DNA from: a virus
Virus record (IMG/VR): IMGVR_UViG_3300029922_000090
Coordinates: 1 to 53,341 of that record
DNA: 53,341 bases
Direction: 5' to 3' (one strand)
Position numbers and translations under genes: made by a program. The notes beneath the pieces are model-generated. The model was not told the DNA's origin, did not search any database, and worked only from the letters and a program-made list of their open reading frames with translations. Below, in pieces: positions 37,695 through 47,504 of this stretch (position 1 is the stretch's first letter; each line of letters begins with the position of its first letter).

Positions 37695-39944
37695 CTATTT
37701 TTTTTCATTTTCTTTCTTTGCAAGCTCTAGATCATGCTGGAATGTCTTAACTTCCGTTGCTAACGTTTTGGACAGTTCACCGACATTCTTTGGGTAATTC
37801 CTGATTATCTTCTCAATCTGGCTAAGGCTCTTAGCTTTCATCCCTCGGTCTATCCATGTGATGAATTTAGGATTTGCCAACAATTTGCTTGTGACAGCTC
37901 TTCCACCTAATAGGCCCGATGCCATGATCATTAATTCCGTTGGATTGCCTGCCAAAGCACTCCATGTTGCATGTGTGCCTTCAAGGACCAATGCGCCCAA
38001 TCTATTGTGATATGCTGTATTTGAGGTATTTGCCTCGGCTAGAGTCTCTTTTATATTTCCTATAGCCTTAGCAATATAATCAACCCTCTTTCTATTTTCT
38101 GCAGTCATTCCAGAGAGAAGAATTTCCTTCGCATCTTTTCCGAGAGAACTATATTCCTTTGCCCACTTGTTCGGGTTGAATTTCCCATCAACGCCTCGAC
38201 CAAGTTCACCAATTATGGCCTTTGACATGTTTTCGCGCTCTTTAGGATTGAGACCTTCCATGACGATTCTTGGTTTGACGCCAGAATTCTTCAGGTTTCC
38301 AACCAAGTCCTTAAAGGCCCCTACATCACCCTTCATAACTTTTTTATAAATCTCATTGATCGCTGGAACTTCACCTTTGGCATATTGAGCATAGAGGGGG
38401 CTGACTTCTTTCCAGTTCTTATATGCTTTCTCACCTAATTCAGCAAATTTAGGGCCCATGCCTTCTTGTATAGCCTTAGCTATGCTGCCAGCATATGTTT
38501 TGAGTTTTCCTTGAGACTTTTTACCTATTAGGCCGTGAGTCGATATCATATCCTCAATGGCATCAATGGCATCCTTAGCCTGTGAATAAGGAACATTCCC
38601 ACCATATTTTTTATATAAAGAATTGCTAGGACCTCCATTTATGAAATCCGAAGGATAAATTAGCTTTAGGGTTTCAAGATCCATTCTTGCCCCATGCTCA
38701 ATAGATGTATTTCTTAATTTGATGTACTCTTTGCCAACTGGCGAATTAAGGAAATCTTTAGACTGTGTGCTTGTCTTTATGTTTCTAGTGAGATTATCAA
38801 CGATGTCATCTACAGGCTTAATACTTACATCTTGATTCTTCATTTTATTGATATCGGCCTCGACTTCATCAAACTTAGGGCCAAATTCAGATTGTTTCTT
38901 TTGCTGATAAGACTTAGCGCCTTTGCTGACAAGTGAAGCGGCTTCGGTTCTCTCCATGGGAAGACCATTGGCTTCTTGGCCTAATCCTTGAAGGATTTTT
39001 TCATGTCGCGATTTCGTCAAGGTAGTGATTGGCTTCCCGACGTAAGGAATCTTCTCGGCACCCGTTGTAAGGGTTTTCAGATAAGGAGATGAGCTAACGT
39101 CAGATAGAAGCGGGTGGAGGCCGGCTTCCTTAAAGTGCTTAACCTTTTCAGGAACAACATTGAGAGCCTTTCCAGCCATAGCGCCTATGTTTTCTTTAAT
39201 CCCCTGCTTATAGGTTTGCGGTCCATTCTTCAAGAAAGCATGTGTGTTCTTTGCCAGAGCAGGTATTAAAAGTCCAGGAATGGATCCGTATGCCATAGCG
39301 CCGAAAGTATCCCCCGGATTCTCGTTGATATAGTGCTGCATGGCGGCTGATGTAGCACCTTGAGCTGCTATATTGACTGGCTTTAAGGCATTCGATTGAG
39401 TAAGGAAATTACCTGCTCCTTTGACCAAGGAAGGCACGATTCCTTTCCCCTTCATAGTTGCTCCGGCAACTTGAGCAACTTTACCCATAGCTCCTCCCAG
39501 AGGCATTCCAGAGATAGTCCTAACTCCGGACTCCATAACCTTGTCTTCCGGCGTCTGGGGTTTAGTATAGTCTCCTGTTGCCGTATCAATAGCGGGGATA
39601 ATATCCTCAGCCATTGGCTTTAATCGCCAATTAGAACCCGCAGCCTCTGGGGCAAGATTTATAGCTTCACGAACGGGTGTCAAAACAAAATCTGCTGCAT
39701 CAAGTAGGCCACCTAATGTATTGCGAGCGCCCATTGCCATACCACGCATTCGATCCTTTTTATTGTCATATTTCGCTATTTGAGCCGTTGGTGAAGCTTT
39801 CCTTCTTTCAAGCTCTGCTCTTGCCATTTCTGGTGTAATCATTGATGCATCAAATGGAGAAGGATTAACAGGGCCACCAGGAGGATTCCCACCAGCCATT
39901 CTTCTGCGTTCTAGCTCTGCGCGTGCTTCATCAGGTGTAACCAT
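37695..39944 (-). CDS. Putative internal virion/ejection protein, 749 aa
   Basis: The N-terminus has two copies of a short motif (MVTPDEARAELERRR and MITPEMARAELERRK). Gly/Ala-rich amphipathic regions (about 60-250) and a long helical, Lys-rich remainder follow. Large helical proteins at this position are DNA-ejection proteins in podoviruses, which leave the capsid with the DNA and cross the envelope. No lytic transglycosylase motif is recognised. The ATG at 39944 has AGGA upstream. Confidence 0.7.
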   Translation of the reverse strand: MVTPDEARAELERRRMAGGNPPGGPVNPSPFDASMITPEMARAELERRKASPTAQIAKYDNKKDRMRGMAMGARNTLGGLLDAADFVLTPVREAINLAPEAAGSNWRLKPMAEDIIPAIDTATGDYTKPQTPEDKVMESGVRTISGMPLGGAMGKVAQVAGATMKGKGIVPSLVKGAGNFLTQSNALKPVNIAAQGATSAAMQHYINENPGDTFGAMAYGSIPGLLIPALAKNTHAFLKNGPQTYKQGIKENIGAMAGKALNVVPEKVKHFKEAGLHPLLSDVSSSPYLKTLTTGAEKIPYVGKPITTLTKSRHEKILQGLGQEANGLPMERTEAASLVSKGAKSYQQKKQSEFGPKFDEVEADINKMKNQDVSIKPVDDIVDNLTRNIKTSTQSKDFLNSPVGKEYIKLRNTSIEHGARMDLETLKLIYPSDFINGGPSNSLYKKYGGNVPYSQAKDAIDAIEDMISTHGLIGKKSQGKLKTYAGSIAKAIQEGMGPKFAELGEKAYKNWKEVSPLYAQYAKGEVPAINEIYKKVMKGDVGAFKDLVGNLKNSGVKPRIVMEGLNPKERENMSKAIIGELGRGVDGKFNPNKWAKEYSSLGKDAKEILLSGMTAENRKRVDYIAKAIGNIKETLAEANTSNTAYHNRLGALVLEGTHATWSALAGNPTELMIMASGLLGGRAVTSKLLANPKFITWIDRGMKAKSLSQIEKIIRNYPKNVGELSKTLATEVKTFQHDLELAKKENEKK

Positions 39945-39946
39945 AA

Positions 39947-42592
39947 TTATTGTCCTGCTATCTTAGCTAATTCTTCATCACTCATAGATTCAACGCGTTT
40001 ATTTCCCTTAGCCATCCCCGGTTTAATATCCGTAGATGGGGCGCCTTCAGCGAATTTTTCAGGCTTATCAGGAAAGGGATCATTTTTGGCGTGGGTATCT
40101 TCCCATTTAAGTTTGGCATCAGCATAGTTTCCAAAGTCAATCTCTGCGTCAGCCGCCGATTTACCAGATTTGACAGAACTAATCACAAATTTTGCCTTCT
40201 CTGTTGCAAGCTGCGAAAGATTATCCAAAAGCTCCATGACGTTCAGGTTTCCTTCAGGCGTTCCTGTAAGACCCATTTTGGATTTGTCGAGCATCTTAAT
40301 CTTAGCTTGAGCTATCTGTGAACCCTTAAGTGCATCTCCGAGCTTTAGAACAAGGCCTTGTGATACTTTTTGATAGGTATCAATGTCACCTGGCTTTCCA
40401 GCTCGTAAAACAGATCCTAGGTATGGGCTTACTTCTGAGGCTAGACCTCTCAAACCTCCGGTCGTTATCTTCTTTTGAAGATCCTTCAATGTATGGATTT
40501 CATGATGAACTTCTCTCTGTTTAGCAATTGAATCTCTCGCTTCATCTACAGCCCTTACATTCATCTTTGCCATTTCGGAAGCATGTTTTTTATTATATTC
40601 AGCCTTTGCTTCGTTTTCTTCTACAGGCATCCCCGAAATAGGAACAATCTCTAGCTCGCCCTTCTCATTCTTGCGGACCAAAGGTTGCTTAGGATTCATT
40701 GGGAACATGCCCTTGGTTAAAGCTGCCTCTTCCATCTCCTGCTTGAACTTCTGCCCCTTCCAACCATGCTCTTCTTGCTGCATACCGAGTTGAGCCTGAT
40801 GAATGCCCATTGTGTCTTGATGCTTTTGTTTTGCAAACTCATGCTTCAAATGATTCTCAGCCATCGTGCGCTGTGTGTTGCCAATGAGGTGTTCCATTTG
40901 GGCGCCACGCTCTTTTCGAAGCTGGATATCTTCACTAGCCTTTGCGAAAGCATCGCCACCCTCCTTAACAGCTTGTCCCCAAGAGGCGACGCCTGCTTCT
41001 TTACGACCTGCATAAGCGCCATGATAAGCTGCTTGCCCCATATGATAAGCTTTGTCAGGGTTGGGATTTTGCATCTTATAAGCTGTTTGAGCCATGTTCT
41101 GTAAGTCCTGCGTCTGCTGACCCTTCATATAAGGCTGGTTGAAGTCCCAATTTGATTGCTGAGGCTGCTGCTGACCTTGTTGGGGTGCCATTCTCTGCTG
41201 TTGTGCCATTTTAGTTTGAGCATTTTGCTTTTGGTAAGCCCTCTGACGCGCCGCGTTTAGATGGGTTGTATCCAAGGCATCATTAACGCCCTTATGGATA
41301 GGATTCGTCGGAGCATCACCACCGGCAGCGTAATGTCTGATGTGATGAACATATCCACCGTGAGCATATGTTGGTTCCCTCTGATAAATCTGTGAGAGCA
41401 TTCCACCCTGACCTCTATTGGGATCAATCTGGCCTAAAGGCATCCTATTGGCATTCTGAGTGCTTTGATCCAACATCTGGTCGTATTGTAGCTCAGGATA
41501 GCCTGAATTCATCTGCTGAGGTCTCATAGATCCCATCTCAGCATCCGGCATCCCTTGAGGCATTTCCTGCTCTTGATAGTCTGCGGGATCGGCTAAACCG
41601 CCTTGAGCAAACTTGATATAACCGCCTCGCTTTTGCCCAGCTTGACGTTGGTGGAATTGTTGGCCCATTTGGGCGCCAGCGACACCCCAGGGATTAGGAC
41701 CTGGAGCTTGTGGCTGATAAGGATTATAAGCTTGCTGGCCATTGAATCCATGAGCTAACCCTGCAACTCTCTCTACCTGAGCATAAGGATAGTTCATACG
41801 CTCTTGCCATGCATGATGAGCCGCATTCAATTGAGCCTGTTGATGCTGTTGACCCATAGCGCCTACGTTCTGTAAGTTCTGGATATTCCGAATGTCAGCT
41901 TCAGCTCTGGCACCTCCAACGAGTGGGAATAACCGCCCAGCTTCCATCTTACGACCAACGTCAGCCTCATGAGCAGCCCCTAAAGCACGACCAGCCTCTA
42001 GATTGCGTCCCTGCTGACCCTGCGCGATGCCGACAGCTTGACCATAGCCCTGATGCATTAACTCACCCTGCTTGTGAAGAATCGCTTCCTGGGAGTCTCT
42101 CATCGCTTTGTTCGTCAAGTTCTGATGACCCGTAGAGCCATATTGACCACTCCGGATGAACTGATCATTAACCCCTGGAAGAATGTTTTCCATCAAGTTA
42201 CGACCACCCTGACGCGCAATGTTTTCAACTACATTTTGCTGATAGGGGTTCATATACTGCGCGATGTTCTCAACAGGGTTCGCAACACCTCTCTGCATAT
42301 AAGGCTCAATCTTAGCCGCTATATTGTTCTGATTGTTAACAGCCTCACGGATGTTTCCAGCGCCTTCTTCAGCAAGGCGATGCTGGAACTCAAGGCCACC
42401 GCGCTCTTGGTTCTCCTCAACCGCTCTTTGCTGTGCCATCTCTTGCAACGGGTGAAGGTCTGCTATGACCTTGCCCGGATATTGCTGATACTGCGGTTGA
42501 GCAACCCGAAATTGGTTCATCTGTTCCATTAATCGATTTATCCAACCGCCGGGACCGGCATACCAGTCGGGGGCTCCACCGTAATTTGGCAT
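39947..42592 (-). CDS. Putative internal virion/ejection protein, 881 aa
   Basis: A Gln/Ala/Gly-rich helical protein. The N-terminal third has the pattern common in phage ejection-type proteins: WINRLMEQMNQFR, IAQYMNPYQQNVVENIARQG and FIRSGQYGSTGHQN. The middle is Gln-rich and low complexity with FAQGG- and YAHGGYV-type motifs; the C-terminal third is charged helix. GGGAG precedes the ATG at 42592. It is between two similar large proteins and probably co-packaged. Confidence 0.7.
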   Translation of the reverse strand: MPNYGGAPDWYAGPGGWINRLMEQMNQFRVAQPQYQQYPGKVIADLHPLQEMAQQRAVEENQERGGLEFQHRLAEEGAGNIREAVNNQNNIAAKIEPYMQRGVANPVENIAQYMNPYQQNVVENIARQGGRNLMENILPGVNDQFIRSGQYGSTGHQNLTNKAMRDSQEAILHKQGELMHQGYGQAVGIAQGQQGRNLEAGRALGAAHEADVGRKMEAGRLFPLVGGARAEADIRNIQNLQNVGAMGQQHQQAQLNAAHHAWQERMNYPYAQVERVAGLAHGFNGQQAYNPYQPQAPGPNPWGVAGAQMGQQFHQRQAGQKRGGYIKFAQGGLADPADYQEQEMPQGMPDAEMGSMRPQQMNSGYPELQYDQMLDQSTQNANRMPLGQIDPNRGQGGMLSQIYQREPTYAHGGYVHHIRHYAAGGDAPTNPIHKGVNDALDTTHLNAARQRAYQKQNAQTKMAQQQRMAPQQGQQQPQQSNWDFNQPYMKGQQTQDLQNMAQTAYKMQNPNPDKAYHMGQAAYHGAYAGRKEAGVASWGQAVKEGGDAFAKASEDIQLRKERGAQMEHLIGNTQRTMAENHLKHEFAKQKHQDTMGIHQAQLGMQQEEHGWKGQKFKQEMEEAALTKGMFPMNPKQPLVRKNEKGELEIVPISGMPVEENEAKAEYNKKHASEMAKMNVRAVDEARDSIAKQREVHHEIHTLKDLQKKITTGGLRGLASEVSPYLGSVLRAGKPGDIDTYQKVSQGLVLKLGDALKGSQIAQAKIKMLDKSKMGLTGTPEGNLNVMELLDNLSQLATEKAKFVISSVKSGKSAADAEIDFGNYADAKLKWEDTHAKNDPFPDKPEKFAEGAPSTDIKPGMAKGNKRVESMSDEELAKIAGQ

Positions 42593-42606
42593 TTATTCTC
42601 TCCCTA

Positions 42607-44880
42607 TCAATTCTTCAACTTAGCGATGTAACCGCCAACAGACTTAGCCTTTGGAGGGAGCTTTTTGCCCTTACCACGCTTTTGAGTCCTTATCCGCATG
42701 ACCATCTCTTCGAGAATCTTAGCACCCTTATTATGATTGCCGCCGCCAAGAGCCGCTACTTGCTCAGGTGAAATCTCGTATTCTCCATCGGAAACAAGAG
42801 CCTTGATCGATCCTCCGCCGCTCCTCTGTTGAGGTGCATACCGAGGGTTAAGCTGTTGGAAGTAACGATTCAGCTCATTAATGCCCGCTCTTGAGCTTCC
42901 ATCGCCGATATCAGACACCGTAGACGCATCTAATATGTAGCTATTGTTAGGCAGGTTCCTTGGAATGCGGTCATCTTGACCTTTTCCTGGACCCTGGATA
43001 GCACCGCCACGAGGCTGGACTTGACGTCCTAAAGCACTCTGGAAAGGATTCTCCTTTGCGCCAGGCATTCCCGGAAATCGCATTGTTCCGCCACCAGCCA
43101 TGTGTCTTTGACGTGGCCCACCAGCGTTTCTTAATCCTTCCGCCGCAGCATTCGGACGGTAGGCTCTTTGATTGTTCTGTGCGAATTCATTAAAGCGACG
43201 ATAACGTTCATCAGCGCCATTCCTAAAATCACCCATGTTAGGGCCGGCTTGAGGACCGGCTTGAGCAGCAGGGCCATTAGCGTTTGGTATAAAGTTGGCC
43301 CACTGACCCATGTTCACGTTGCCCATGCCGCCATTGGCTTCTACAAATCGTCTTCTAAAACCTGGAATTTTCACTCCCATATATTCTGGCTCATCGCCTT
43401 CTTCCCATCTTCCGTTTACAAATCCACCTCGTGCTCTGCGAGCGCGACGTGGATCTCCGGGATGATACATTCCCTCATCTTCATTAGGCCGATAAGCTCT
43501 TTCGTTCCCAGCAAATTCAGCAAATCTTCTGTATCTCTCATTCCTGCCATTAAGAGGATTAGGCCCTTCACGACCAAGACCTTCTTGGAATGGATCTCCG
43601 CCGCCGCCTCCGCCGCCGCCTCCGGCTCCGCCGCCATGTTGTTGCTGTAAAGCAGGGCCTACGTTAACATTTCCTTGCCCTCTTTTGGCAAATTCGGCTG
43701 CCACTGCTTCCGCAATAGAACCTTTTCCCTTTTTCTTTTCGCCCTTATCTCCCCCGAACATTCCCCCAAGAGCATTACCGATAGGGTCAATCTTTGCGCC
43801 CATCTCTTTGCCAAATATCGCATTGATTGGATTAAAGAGCTTGCCCAAGAAACCACCGAGGAACATATGTCTTGGCTCATGCATATAGCCACCATGGGCA
43901 GCACGACGTCCAAAATTAGGAAGATACCCTCTGCGGATTCTTTCCGCATTATTAGGGTCTTCCTGCATATTGGGAATGAATTGAGCTGCGTCCCCAACAT
44001 TTGCTTGGTAGCCCGCACCTTGTCTTTTCAATTCATCCTCATGAGCTTGACGATGTTCAGCATTATGCTTCTTCATAGCTCTTTGTTCACGATGCTGACC
44101 ATAGGCTTCCATTCCCTGAGCAACAAGGGGAGTTAAGGCATTGACCCAACCCATAGCGCCACCGGCTCCTGGTTGCATTTGCAACATGGGTGCATTATTA
44201 GGAGCGCCAGAAGTGGTTCCACCCCAACCATGGCGTGGTTTATCAGCTTCAATTTCAGCTTGTTGTGCCTTTTTCGCTGCATTGGCTTGCTGTCTAGCTT
44301 GATACATCGAGGCAGCAGTTGAGGCCGCTGTCATCAGAAGAGGAATCATTGCTGCAAATGCGAAGAATTGTGGCAAACCCGTCTGCTCGTTCACGGGGAC
44401 ACGTTCACCGCTCATTTCCTCAAACATGTTGAAGAGGTTCGTTGTGATGATAGCAAGCTCTGAGTCGTCGCCTTTGCCCATCTCGCGCATTTGCTCAAGC
44501 TCAGGGTCTAAGGGTCGTCCAGGCTCATTTACAGGGCCACCTTGAGCGAATCCTTGCTCTTGACCACCCATGCCGCCCATCATGCCTTGCATTTGTTCAG
44601 CGATCATATCTTGCATCTCAGGGTCTTGAAGCATTTCATCAAGCTGAGTGTATTCACGAAGATTCGTCACCGGATCAATGGAAATACCACCCTGAGCCTC
44701 ATCGAGCATTGCCAATTCTTCAGGATTGAAATGAGCTAATATCCGGTCATCACCGGACTGTTCATCTGCCATTTCCTGACCAATAACTTCTTGTTGAGCC
44801 TGACCGGCTAGACCTTGGCCACCCATCATTGGGTTTTGACCTTGACCTTGAGCGCCTAAGAGTGCGGGGGGTAGTGCCAT
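42607..44880 (-). CDS. Putative internal virion protein, 757 aa
   Basis: A Gly/Met/Gln-rich N-terminus with FAQGGPVN, one hydrophobic segment (FAFAAMIPLLMTAASTAASM) and a low-complexity middle with a polyglycine run. A C-terminal domain has NSYILDASTVSDIGDG, then SIKALVSDGEYEISPEQVAAL, a motif pattern seen in many phage virion proteins. The ATG at 44880 has AAGGAG seven bases upstream and is preferred over 44901. It may anchor in the host membrane during ejection. Confidence 0.7.
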   Translation of the reverse strand: MALPPALLGAQGQGQNPMMGGQGLAGQAQQEVIGQEMADEQSGDDRILAHFNPEELAMLDEAQGGISIDPVTNLREYTQLDEMLQDPEMQDMIAEQMQGMMGGMGGQEQGFAQGGPVNEPGRPLDPELEQMREMGKGDDSELAIITTNLFNMFEEMSGERVPVNEQTGLPQFFAFAAMIPLLMTAASTAASMYQARQQANAAKKAQQAEIEADKPRHGWGGTTSGAPNNAPMLQMQPGAGGAMGWVNALTPLVAQGMEAYGQHREQRAMKKHNAEHRQAHEDELKRQGAGYQANVGDAAQFIPNMQEDPNNAERIRRGYLPNFGRRAAHGGYMHEPRHMFLGGFLGKLFNPINAIFGKEMGAKIDPIGNALGGMFGGDKGEKKKGKGSIAEAVAAEFAKRGQGNVNVGPALQQQHGGGAGGGGGGGGGDPFQEGLGREGPNPLNGRNERYRRFAEFAGNERAYRPNEDEGMYHPGDPRRARRARGGFVNGRWEEGDEPEYMGVKIPGFRRRFVEANGGMGNVNMGQWANFIPNANGPAAQAGPQAGPNMGDFRNGADERYRRFNEFAQNNQRAYRPNAAAEGLRNAGGPRQRHMAGGGTMRFPGMPGAKENPFQSALGRQVQPRGGAIQGPGKGQDDRIPRNLPNNSYILDASTVSDIGDGSSRAGINELNRYFQQLNPRYAPQQRSGGGSIKALVSDGEYEISPEQVAALGGGNHNKGAKILEEMVMRIRTQKRGKGKKLPPKAKSVGGYIAKLKN

Positions 44881-44907
44881 TTTAATCTCCTTTATATACA
44901 TAAAATT

Positions 44908-45123
44908 CTACACGGTTTGTATGAAATATTCTGCCCAAATTCGCCAATCATCGAAATTATTCGGAAGTGGAACTGAGACTAATTGATTTTCTTCTATCAA
45001 TCGTCTGCCCCAATCCTTCCAGTCAACAAATTGATTGGCTATGGGTATATTCAGAGCTGGCAGATCAATGAATAACTGGTTTGCCCATAAGTCAAAGCTA
45101 ATGTTGTGAGGGATAATTATCAT
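44908..45123 (-). CDS. Small virion-operon protein, 71 aa
   Basis: Two imperfect copies of one motif: IPIANQFVDWKDWGRRLIEE and VPLPNNFDDWRIWAEYFIQ, each a Pro/Asn turn, then Trp-rich helix. It overlaps the upstream closure gene by ATGA. Role unknown; position suggests a tail component. Confidence 0.65.
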   Translation of the reverse strand: MIIIPHNISFDLWANQLFIDLPALNIPIANQFVDWKDWGRRLIEENQLVSVPLPNNFDDWRIWAEYFIQTV

Positions 45124-47504
45124 GGGTACACATCCCCCGGTGCGTAACTCAAGAGAACTTTACCCATTTGGTAGTTGCCCCCTAAAGTATTACTCTCGAA
45201 TCTATAGCTAATCAAACGGCCCATGTTAATCATATCTATTTTTGATAATAAGACTGTCGTTTGACCCGGTATAAATGTATAAGGTGTAGATGCCTGTACT
45301 GTTGTCTGTGCAAAATGCCGGGAATTAACCGTCACAGTCATGTTTCCGGTCATGACAAAGTCAGGCTCTAAACGCCTTATTCTCATCTGCCTATCGTTCT
45401 TTACATCGCTGTCGAAGAAGGCTGTCAGATTCGTTTCAAAATACGAGTCGATCGCTTGGTTTTGACCATAGGCAACTTGGTCTGTCCCGACTTCGTGGGT
45501 CCATATCGCATAGGTTAGATTCGATGTAAACGTCATCGTCGCTGGCGTGTTGCCACCCCCATTAGCTGTCGATATAGCTAAAGCAGTCGCATTGTAGGTC
45601 AAAGTCGTTGGGTCAACGATAGTGACGGGAGCCAATATATTCAAATCTGCGGCTGGAATGCCTCCTACAGTCAGGATATTGGCAAATATGACCAAGTCTC
45701 CGGTATTGATGCCGACAGTTGAGGGAACCGTCACCGTTACCATGAAAGAGTTAATGTTAGTCTGAATAGGGTTATTAGCCAAATTCACCGTTGTCGTGGG
45801 GTGCGGCGCAAATTGATTTAGAGTCCTATTGGAATCAGCCATGATGGGGTATTGATAGAACCCAGGCGGAACACCTGCGCTACGGCCAATGACAGAATCA
45901 AACCAGAAGCCACCCTTCTTGTTATACATAATGGCGGCATTGCATTCTAGGCTTCCCAATGTCGGGTAGAACCACCAGATTTCATCATCCAGAGGTAGGT
46001 ACATGCCCCACACTTTGGAGCGAACATCCCAGTTGAGGTTATCGAAGAAATAGTCACGGCTCATGACGTTATCGAGCTTCTGGACAACACCGTTATAGAC
46101 ATAGAACCGATCAAGACCAATCCAGTAGAATTCGTTATCGACTGTCACAACACAATTAGCTGACATGATGGTTGTATTGGCTTGGATGGTATCGAAGTTG
46201 AATGTCGACGGCTGGCCAACGAAGGTACATCTTATGACGGAATTGAGAGACCAAAAGAGAGCCGCAGGGGCATTAGAGCCGCCACGAGTTACTAAACCCT
46301 TAACAATCTTGGTACCAGCTACAGGGAATGCAATAGCATCCGACCAATCTCCGCCCGGACGGAGTGTCGCCACAACGACGCCATCATTTCCATATTTCAT
46401 TAGGTAGGGACCGACCGTGACAATACCGCCCGAAGTTTTCTGGAAAGTCGTCGAAATCTGTGCAAGAGGAGTCGTTGCTCTCACGTCTCCCCAATAGATA
46501 AGGGATTCAATGTTGTTATTGATATCAGTTGCATTCGGAGGAGCTACAGCGACGATATAAGTTGCGGAACCGGCAACAACATATATGACAGCCGCTCCGC
46601 CGCCAGCGAATGGACCACCGCCAGCATTCACGGGGATGATATACGAGAATGTCGTTGGGCCAAGAATCGTAATGGGGGCGGTAATATTGAATTGGTCGGC
46701 TGTCACACCGTTAAAACCAACGGCTCCATAGATTGTTATACTCTGGCCATTAATCAGACCAGAAGTTGTGGGAACTGTCACAATAACGACATTAGATGCA
46801 TTGGCCGTTAATAAAGGATCAACTCCTAATGCAACAGGTGAGAAGGAAGGCGTAAAGGTACCATTGGCGCCTCCGCCAGCTCCTACTCCCACAGCAGCCG
46901 CACCAGTCGTGACATAAGTGAATTGAAAAGGGTTCCCAGGGACCAAAGTTATGGGTGCAGTGATATTCAATTGATCAGTTGTGAGAGTGTCCACAGGGCC
47001 AACGATTCCCTGAATCGTTACATAGTCATTGTTTTGTAACTGACCATTTAAAGGATTCAATGTCGTGACTGTCACGACATGGCTTCCTGCCGATGTCGTT
47101 ATAGCAGTGGCCGCATTCAAAGGTAGGGGGATAGCACCAGAGAGAACCGTGAAGAGATCAAATGTCCATTGGTTATTAATATTTGGGACAAATCCAACGG
47201 GTGTTCTCGTAAACTCAGGTCCAGCAAGTCCCGGGGCATTGTTGAGCTGTATGTTAACAACCTCAAGGGAAAAGGGTCGTCCCAAATATACATCAATCGT
47301 ATTTTGTTTTGAGACCACATACATGTTGCGCACAAGCTCAGTAGATCCCGGACTCGAAAGCGTATATCCCCCAATCTTACGAGGCTTATTGAGATAGAAA
47401 CGGCACCATTGACCATCAATATAGTTATCGCGGTCATATACGGTTCCATCCCTGGCAATGCCAGGTTTGGAGCCGATAACGCCTATGATGTGGTCAATTG
47501 CCAT
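45120..47504 (-). CDS. P22 gp10-like tail closure/packaged-DNA stabilisation protein, 794 aa
   Basis: The N-terminal pattern GSKPGIARDGTVYDRDNYID, GQWCRFYLNKPRKIGGY is that of the podovirus head-closure proteins. The middle has beta-sandwich repeats (LNITAPITLVPGNPFQFTY, FNITAPITILGPTTFSY, LNILAPVTIVDPTTLTY) that look like inserted decoration domains. A propeller-like region with WSERD/IMYNKKGGFW-type strands follows. It would plug the channel after packaging. It is 794 aa against ~470 in P22, the excess being the beta repeats. Confidence 0.75.
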   Translation of the reverse strand: MAIDHIIGVIGSKPGIARDGTVYDRDNYIDGQWCRFYLNKPRKIGGYTLSSPGSTELVRNMYVVSKQNTIDVYLGRPFSLEVVNIQLNNAPGLAGPEFTRTPVGFVPNINNQWTFDLFTVLSGAIPLPLNAATAITTSAGSHVVTVTTLNPLNGQLQNNDYVTIQGIVGPVDTLTTDQLNITAPITLVPGNPFQFTYVTTGAAAVGVGAGGGANGTFTPSFSPVALGVDPLLTANASNVVIVTVPTTSGLINGQSITIYGAVGFNGVTADQFNITAPITILGPTTFSYIIPVNAGGGPFAGGGAAVIYVVAGSATYIVAVAPPNATDINNNIESLIYWGDVRATTPLAQISTTFQKTSGGIVTVGPYLMKYGNDGVVVATLRPGGDWSDAIAFPVAGTKIVKGLVTRGGSNAPAALFWSLNSVIRCTFVGQPSTFNFDTIQANTTIMSANCVVTVDNEFYWIGLDRFYVYNGVVQKLDNVMSRDYFFDNLNWDVRSKVWGMYLPLDDEIWWFYPTLGSLECNAAIMYNKKGGFWFDSVIGRSAGVPPGFYQYPIMADSNRTLNQFAPHPTTTVNLANNPIQTNINSFMVTVTVPSTVGINTGDLVIFANILTVGGIPAADLNILAPVTIVDPTTLTYNATALAISTANGGGNTPATMTFTSNLTYAIWTHEVGTDQVAYGQNQAIDSYFETNLTAFFDSDVKNDRQMRIRRLEPDFVMTGNMTVTVNSRHFAQTTVQASTPYTFIPGQTTVLLSKIDMINMGRLISYRFESNTLGGNYQMGKVLLSYAPGDVYP